Shown here one piece after another: positions 59,818 to 64,000 of a stretch of DNA of 64,000 nt. This stretch comes from Acidimicrobiales bacterium (GTDB lineage Bacteria > Actinomycetota > Acidimicrobiia > Acidimicrobiales > JACCXE01), in the NCBI GenBank assembly GCA_035546775.1, contig DASZWD010000030.1, positions 62,001 through 126,000 on the forward strand, read 5' to 3'. The notes beneath the pieces are model-generated. The model saw only the letters and a program-made list of their open reading frames with translations. It did not search any database and was not told the origin of the DNA. Position 1 is the first letter of the stretch. Each line of letters starts with the position of its first letter. The translations under genes were made by a program, and so were the position numbers.

Positions 59818-60780
59818 CTACCCGAATCGTCCGAGCGCGGGCCGTAGCTTTTCGGCCCAGAAGTCGATGAAGCCTCTTTGATCAGGCCCGATCTGGTGGA
59901 AGTAGATGTGGTCGAAGCCGGCGGTGACGAACTCCTCGACGGACTTCAGGATCGGCTCGACGTCGGGCCCGCACGGCGTTGACTTCAGCACTTGCTCCTC
60001 GCTGATCGACTCGACCGCCTGCTCGAAGTGGTTCCACGTCGGCAGGTCCTGCATCAGCTGACCGCCAAGGCCGCCGACGGGCCAGTACTTCAGCACCGTC
60101 TTGCGCGCCTGCTCGGTGTCGTGGCCCCAGCACAGCGACACCTGCGCGTATTTGGGGCCGTGACCGCCGGCGGCGGTGAAGCGTTCGACGTGCGACGGAT
60201 CGGTGCCGTGGCCCCAGTAGCCGTCGCCGATCTTGGCGGCGAGCTCCACCGATTGCTCCCCGAAGCCCGACACGATGATCGGCGGCTTGCGTCCGGGGGC
60301 GTCGAAGATGCGCGTGTTCTCGACGCGGTAGTAGCGACCGTCGTAGTTCACCGTCTCACCGGACCACAGTTCGCGGATGATGGCGACGGCTTCTTCGAGC
60401 ATCTTGAGCCGGATGTCGTGGCGGGGCCACCGGTGGCCCAGCACGTGCTCGTTGAGCGCCTCGCCGGTACCGACGCCGAGGAAGAATCGCTCGCCGAGCA
60501 GCTGTGCGACCGTCGAAGACGCGTGCGCTACCAGAGTCGGATGCATGCGCGTGGTGGGGCACGAAACGCCAATGCCGACGTCGATGTGCGACGTCGTGCA
60601 CGCGATGCCACCGAGAACCGACCAAACGAACGGGCTATGGCCCTGCGCGGCGATCCAGGGATGGATGTGATCGGAAATCGACACGAAATCGAATCCGGCG
60701 TCCTCAGCGTGCCGCGCGTTCTCCACCAGCGTGCGCGGCCCGTGCTCTTCGCTGGAAAGCGTGTAACCGAACTTCCTCAT
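59818..60780 (-). CDS. LLM-class F420-dependent oxidoreductase (TIGR03557-like)
   Basis: 320 residues. MRKFGYTLSSEEHGPRTLVENA, FVSISDHIHPW, SPFVWSVLGGIA and the FLGVGTGEALNEHVLG loop are hallmarks of the F420-dependent glucose-6-phosphate dehydrogenase-like branch. PPIIVSGFGEQSVELAAKIGDGYWG forms the cofactor face. Substrate unknown. First gene of a three-gene minus-strand unit, divergent from the anti-sigma-type kinase, and overlapping its longest possible reading frame by two bases. Confidence 0.88.
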   Translation of the reverse strand: MRKFGYTLSSEEHGPRTLVENARHAEDAGFDFVSISDHIHPWIAAQGHSPFVWSVLGGIACTTSHIDVGIGVSCPTTRMHPTLVAHASSTVAQLLGERFFLGVGTGEALNEHVLGHRWPRHDIRLKMLEEAVAIIRELWSGETVNYDGRYYRVENTRIFDAPGRKPPIIVSGFGEQSVELAAKIGDGYWGHGTDPSHVERFTAAGGHGPKYAQVSLCWGHDTEQARKTVLKYWPVGGLGGQLMQDLPTWNHFEQAVESISEEQVLKSTPCGPDVEPILKSVEEFVTAGFDHIYFHQIGPDQRGFIDFWAEKLRPALGRFG

Positions 60781-60817
60781 GTGTTACTCGCTACCCGCCG
60801 CGGGTACCGCGCCAGTC

Positions 60818-61222
60818 GTGAAGGTTGTGTACGAACGTCGTTTGCCGAGAAGTCCGTCCGCGTTGCAATTCGTGCGCCACGACGTCGACTCGGCACTGGC
60901 CACCAACGGCGTCGCGCGTTCCCAGATCGACGACGCCCTGCTGGTGCTGTCCGAACTGGGCACCAACGCGATGCACGCGATCGGATACGAAGACGAGATC
61001 GACGTGCGGCTCGGCATCGAGCGCCGCGGTGACGTCATCGTGGAAGTAAAAGACCCCGGCAGTGGTTTTCGTCTGTCGCAGGCGTTGCGTCTGCCTGCGA
61101 GGAACGAAGAGCACGGCCGGGGCCTCGCCATCGTGTGCCTCCTCGCCGACGAGACGACCGTCCGCCGGCGGAGGCGGCACACGGTGGTCCGCGCCACGCT
61201 TCGCGCGAAGCGCAGCGCGTGA
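60818..61222 (+). CDS. RsbW-like ATP-binding anti-sigma/serine kinase
   Basis: About 134 residues of the HATPase_c fold. The N box is LVLSELGTNAMHAIG, the G1 box is EVKDPGSGF and the G2 box is EHGRGLAIVCLLAD. Such proteins bind sigma factors or anti-anti-sigma partners. No sigma factor or STAS partner lies next to it, so the target is unknown. GTG 60818 has a -10-like TACCGC seven bases upstream; an ATG at 60779 would add 13 residues. Confidence 0.8.
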   Translation: MKVVYERRLPRSPSALQFVRHDVDSALATNGVARSQIDDALLVLSELGTNAMHAIGYEDEIDVRLGIERRGDVIVEVKDPGSGFRLSQALRLPARNEEHGRGLAIVCLLADETTVRRRRRHTVVRATLRAKRSA

Positions 61223-61226
61223 CTGC

Positions 61227-61373
61227 CTAGCTGCGATACACGCGCGAGCCACTGATGGCGCTGGCGACGAGAAGCACGAGCGCGATGATGAGCGCCCACT
61301 TGAGTCCTTCCGCGAAGAGTCCAACGCCACCAAAGACAAGAGCCAGCAGCAACAGGAATACAACGAGAGCCAT
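61227..61373 (-). CDS. Small two-segment hydrophobic membrane protein
   Basis: 48 residues, MALVVFLLLLALVFGGVG onwards, with two transmembrane segments joined by a short AEGLKWALI turn and a basic tail (SGSRVYRS). A strong AAGGAGG (61379-61386) fixes the ATG at 61373. Similar small hydrophobic proteins are widespread in actinobacteria, with unknown function. It is divergent from the DUF6458 gene. Confidence 0.72.
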   Translation of the reverse strand: MALVVFLLLLALVFGGVGLFAEGLKWALIIALVLLVASAISGSRVYRS

Positions 61374-61378
61374 CACGC

Positions 61379-61386
61379 TCCTCCTT
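61379..61386 (-). promoter_or_regulatory. Strong ribosome-binding site of the 48-residue protein
   Basis: AAGGAGGA on the minus strand, five bases before the ATG. It stands out because few genes here have a good Shine-Dalgarno. Confidence 0.75.
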
Positions 61387-61493
61387 GTGTAGTCGTGGCT
61401 GCGCTCTACCCGCTCACGGAACGCGTCAATCCAAACGCGGTGCGTATGCAACATCACGCCGTGCGGTACCACCACTGCAACACATCGTTCCTA

Positions 61494-61502
61494 CAAGGAG
61501 GA
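61494..61502 (+). promoter_or_regulatory. Strong ribosome-binding site of the DUF6458 gene
   Basis: CAAGGAGGA, seven bases before the ATG at 61510. The mirror-image arrangement with 61379-61386 means both divergent mRNAs have real leaders. Confidence 0.75.
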
Positions 61503-61509
61503 CGTAGCA

Positions 61510-61764
61510 ATGGGTATTGGAGTAGCCATTTTCCTGATCGCCGTTGGTGCGATCCTTCGCTTCGCGGTGAATGTGACAACCAACGGTTTCGACATCCACA
61601 TGGTCGGCGACATCTTGATGATCGTGGGCGTGCTGGGCGCGCTGTTGTCGATGCTGTTCTGGTCGTCGTGGGGCGGCTGGGGCAACCGCGACGCCGGTGG
61701 CGACAACGTGATCGTCGAGCGCGGCGGCCGTCGTCGTACAACCTATGTGGAGCGGGAAGTCTAA
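61510..61764 (+). CDS. DUF6458-type small membrane protein
   Basis: 84 residues. MGIGVAIFLIAVGAILRFAV is the usual N-terminus of this family. The next segment (VGDILMIVGVLGALLSMLFW) gives a second membrane span, and the Gly/Arg-rich tail carries GGRRRTTYVEREV. The function is unknown; members are highly conserved in actinobacteria. It has a strong ribosome-binding site and a terminator-like hairpin 33 bases after its stop. Confidence 0.85.
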   Translation: MGIGVAIFLIAVGAILRFAVNVTTNGFDIHMVGDILMIVGVLGALLSMLFWSSWGGWGNRDAGGDNVIVERGGRRRTTYVEREV

Positions 61765-61785
61765 GAACTCTCTACAACTGAATAG

Positions 61786-63480
61786 TTAGACGCGGACAAG
61801 GCGACCGGGGCGTTCCCCGGTCGCCTTTCCGTTTTCAAAGGTGATCTTGCCCGCACACACTGTGGCGTCGTAACCGTCGACGCGCTGCACGAGGCGACGA
61901 CCGCCTGCCGGAAGATCGAAGATCATCTCGGGCGCGTGGATGTGCAAGTTGTCGAAGTCGATCACGTTGATGTCGGCGCGCTTGCCCGGCTTCAGTTCGC
62001 CTCGATCGGTGAAGCCGTAGAGGTGCGCGGTGCGCTGCGTCTGCTGCTGCACGACGAACTCGAGCGGCAGTTTCGCGCCGCGCGTGCGGTCCCGCGCCCA
62101 GTGCGTGAGATTGAACGTCGTCATCGACGCGTCGCAAATGAGCCCGCAGTGCGCGCCACCGTCGGAGAGACCGAGCACCGTCGCCGGATGCGACACCATC
62201 TCGCGGATGGCGTCGAAGTTGTGGTGCACGTAGCTCGCCAGCGGTGCGAAGAACAACGCCTTTCCATCGCGCTCGAGCAACCAGTCCAGCGCCACTTCTT
62301 CGGGACGGCGCCCTTCGCGCTCGGCGGTGGCGGCGACGCTGGCTTCCCGCGGCGGCTCGTAGTCGCACGGATCGCCGAGTTGGAACATCTGGTCCCACCG
62401 CGACATGAGCGGCGACATCGCCTTGCCCTCCTCGCTCAGCAGCGCGGCGCACACTTCGGGCTTGCGCAACTCGGCGACGCGCCGTTCCAGCGGCAGGTCG
62501 CGTAGCGCCCGGTACGTCGGATGCGTGATGAACGGGTGGAACGACGACTGGAGACCGAACAACATGCCCGTCGGCCGGTTGCCCACCTGCGGGACGAACT
62601 GCACACCCTCCTCCTGCAACGCCAGAGCGTGGTCGAGCACGTCGCGGTAGCCCTCGGGCGCGAAAGGCGACTGGGCGGTGAGGAAGGTGACGGGACGGCC
62701 CGTCGAGCGCGCGATCTCGACCATCCAGTCGCGTTCGGGACCGTCGTGGCCCGAGCGGTCGCTGATGATCTGGATGACGCCCTTGCCGACCTTGCCGATC
62801 GCCTCGGCGATGGCGACGACCTCTTCGCCCGGCGCCGTCGTGCCGGGCACGAGCCCGTACTTGGAACGGTGCAGCACGGTGCGCGACGTCGAGAAACCCA
62901 CGGCGCCGCACTCGATCGCCTCGGCGGTCAGCTTCGCCATCATCGCCACGTCTTCGCTGGTGGCGTCGTCGTCGTGGGCCCGCGCGCCCATCACGTAGGC
63001 GCGCAGCGCCGCGTGGGGCACCTGTGCGGCGACGTCGAGCACGCGCGGCATCGCATCGACGGCGTCGAGATATTCGGGGAACGACTCCCACTGCCAGTCG
63101 ATGCCCTCGTGCAGCGCGGTGCCGGGGATGTCCTCCACCGACTCCATCAGTTCGATCAGCAGCGCCTGCTCGTCGTCGCCGCGGCGCGCCGGTGCGAAGC
63201 CGACACCGCAGTTGCCCATCACGATCGTGGTGGCGCCGTGCCACGACGACGGCGTCACTTCCGGATCCCAGGTGACCTGGCCGTCGTAGTGCGTGTGCAC
63301 GTCGACCCAGCCCGGTGCGGCCAACTTGCCCTCGGCGTCGATCTCGCGCGCACCGGCGGGCGCGGTGCCCGGCGCCTCGATCGACGTGATCGTGTCGCCG
63401 TCGACGACGATGTCACCGGCGAAGGCCGGCGCCCCCGTGCCGTCGACGATGGTGGCGTTGCGGATGACCAAATCTGCCAT
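61786..63480 (-). CDS. D-aminoacylase-family amidohydrolase (paralogue)
   Basis: 564 residues, same family and layout as the enzyme at 19154-20851. The metal motif is [12 protein letters not shown] (His62, His64), then [34 protein letters not shown] and [23 protein letters not shown]. It is not in a regulator operon here and faces a truncated hydrolase. The last codons lie opposite the hairpin at 61798-61827. The exact amide or acyl-amino acid substrate is unknown. Confidence 0.86.
   Translation of the reverse strand: MADLVIRNATIVDGTGAPAFAGDIVVDGDTITSIEAPGTAPAGAREIDAEGKLAAPGWVDVHTHYDGQVTWDPEVTPSSWHGATTIVMGNCGVGFAPARRGDDEQALLIELMESVEDIPGTALHEGIDWQWESFPEYLDAVDAMPRVLDVAAQVPHAALRAYVMGARAHDDDATSEDVAMMAKLTAEAIECGAVGFSTSRTVLHRSKYGLVPGTTAPGEEVVAIAEAIGKVGKGVIQIISDRSGHDGPERDWMVEIARSTGRPVTFLTAQSPFAPEGYRDVLDHALALQEEGVQFVPQVGNRPTGMLFGLQSSFHPFITHPTYRALRDLPLERRVAELRKPEVCAALLSEEGKAMSPLMSRWDQMFQLGDPCDYEPPREASVAATAEREGRRPEEVALDWLLERDGKALFFAPLASYVHHNFDAIREMVSHPATVLGLSDGGAHCGLICDASMTTFNLTHWARDRTRGAKLPLEFVVQQQTQRTAHLYGFTDRGELKPGKRADINVIDFDNLHIHAPEMIFDLPAGGRRLVQRVDGYDATVCAGKITFENGKATGERPGRLVRV
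61798..61827 (+). terminator. Hairpin after the DUF6458 gene, inside the opposite coding region
   Basis: AAGGCGACCGGGG, loop CGTT, CCCCGGTCGCCTT: a perfect 13-bp stem followed by a T-rich run (TTCCGTTTTC). It suits an intrinsic terminator on the plus strand. On the minus strand it encodes part of the amidohydrolase C-terminus (GERPGRLV). Confidence 0.72.
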
Positions 63481-63503
63481 CCGGCGATTCTAATGCAGGT
63501 GCA

Positions 63504-64000
63504 TCAATCGGGCAGGGCCGAAACGAAGCGGCCGATGCGATCGGCCACCGCGTCGGCGTGGGTGAACACCAAGTAGTGGGCGGCGTCGGGCATCGTCTCG
63601 ACTTCGATCGACGGGTGTGTTGCGGCGAGTGCGTCCAGATCGCGCCCGAGCCCGGCGCGGTAGGCCGACATCACCGGCGCCGTCCACGCCATCTGGTTGC
63701 TGTTGGCCATCGGGTCGGGGCCGCAGGCGTTGAAGATCAACTGCGGGCACGTGACGTTCGCGTAGTGGTCGAACATGAAGAGCGCCTCGATCGTCGGCAA
63801 CATGGCGTTGAGCGCCGGCCGCTGTTCCCCGTTGAGCGCCAGTTGCACGTCACGCAGCCGCGCCAGCGCGTCGGTCACCTCGTCTTCGGTCATGCCGACG
63901 TACTGGTGCGGACGACCCATCCCATGGCCGTCGATATTCACGACACCGCGAGCGTCGCCGGTCGCCTCGGCGAACAGCACACCGACCATCCCACCGAGCG
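63504..64000 (-). CDS. Alpha/beta hydrolase, 5' end outside the window
   Basis: The C-terminal 165 residues or so of a hydrolase. Reading continues to the window edge, where LGGMVGVLFAEATG looks like the segment just after the nucleophile elbow. Later VNIDGHGMGRPHQY, YANVTCPQLIFNACGPDPMAN and the catalytic-His region MPDAAHYLVFTHADAVADRI are visible. The nucleophile itself and the start are not in view. Substrate unknown. Confidence 0.75.
   Translation of the reverse strand, partial: LGGMVGVLFAEATGDARGVVNIDGHGMGRPHQYVGMTEDEVTDALARLRDVQLALNGEQRPALNAMLPTIEALFMFDHYANVTCPQLIFNACGPDPMANSNQMAWTAPVMSAYRAGLGRDLDALAATHPSIEVETMPDAAHYLVFTHADAVADRIGRFVSALPD

Overview
The window is very GC-rich, almost gap-free bacterial DNA: 66 protein genes are supported and the longest stretch without a gene is about 160 bases. 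The content points to a free-living, aerobic actinobacterium, most probably of class Acidimicrobiia: F420-type luciferase-like oxidoreductases, ergothioneine genes, a wax-ester synthase/DGAT, a homodimeric AceE, UdgX, a DUF6458 protein, a nucleotide-cyclase/AAA/TPR protein, a 13E12-type (DUF222) remnant, and many genes that look leaderless. The class assignment is inference. I found no rRNA, tRNA, CRISPR array, insertion sequence or phage gene.

Layout. 1-140 holds no recognisable gene. 141-695 is a membrane protein. 565-8000 is a minus-strand run: sixA-like phosphatase, mgtA-type P-ATPase, a membrane protein, universal stress protein, M50/CBS site-2 protease, zinc alcohol dehydrogenase and a PhyH-type dioxygenase. 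It resembles an actinobacterial stress or dormancy locus. 8040-15880 holds an SRPBCC protein, an APH-type kinase, an F420-type oxidoreductase, two methyltransferases, a VapBC pair with its operator, an SMP-30 protein and an ABC-F ATPase whose gene carries a perfect long palindrome. 15907-19188 is a large cyclase/ATPase signalling protein. 19154-25414 is rich in hydrolases: a D-aminoacylase-type enzyme, TetR regulator, amidohydrolase and amidase, with a perfect 22-bp operator-like palindrome at 22550-22571. 25476-30827 runs UdgX, a broken SOS-box-bearing DUF222 gene, an Fe-S RecB-type nuclease, PAP2, a DsbA-like protein, WS/DGAT and a small protein.

30828-37291 contains an SDR, a NodU-type carbamoyltransferase, a GT4 glycosyltransferase and an AsnB-type amidotransferase, probably a glycan-decorating set, plus an LCM-like methyltransferase. 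37329-41239 is metH with trmO. 41401-43553 is egtD-egtB. 43612-50053 is lpd, E2, a lipB-lipA gene fusion, an M24 peptidase and a membrane protein. 50193-52126 is thiG-thiH, and thiS-thiE follow at 57668-58517. aceE lies at 54260-56959. Together AceE, the lipoyl E2, the fused lipoylation enzyme and E3 could supply a whole pyruvate dehydrogenase complex. The right end has a BrkB-like protein, another F420-type oxidoreductase, an anti-sigma-type kinase, small membrane proteins, a second D-aminoacylase-type paralogue and a truncated alpha/beta hydrolase.

Organisation. Neighbouring genes commonly share ATGA or GTGA stop/start overlaps. First genes of transcripts often have a TANNNT hexamer 6-10 bases before the start codon and no Shine-Dalgarno sequence. 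Several convergent gaps carry long hairpins. One palindrome (41301-41359) recurs 15 kb away (56986-57032), which marks a dispersed repeat family.
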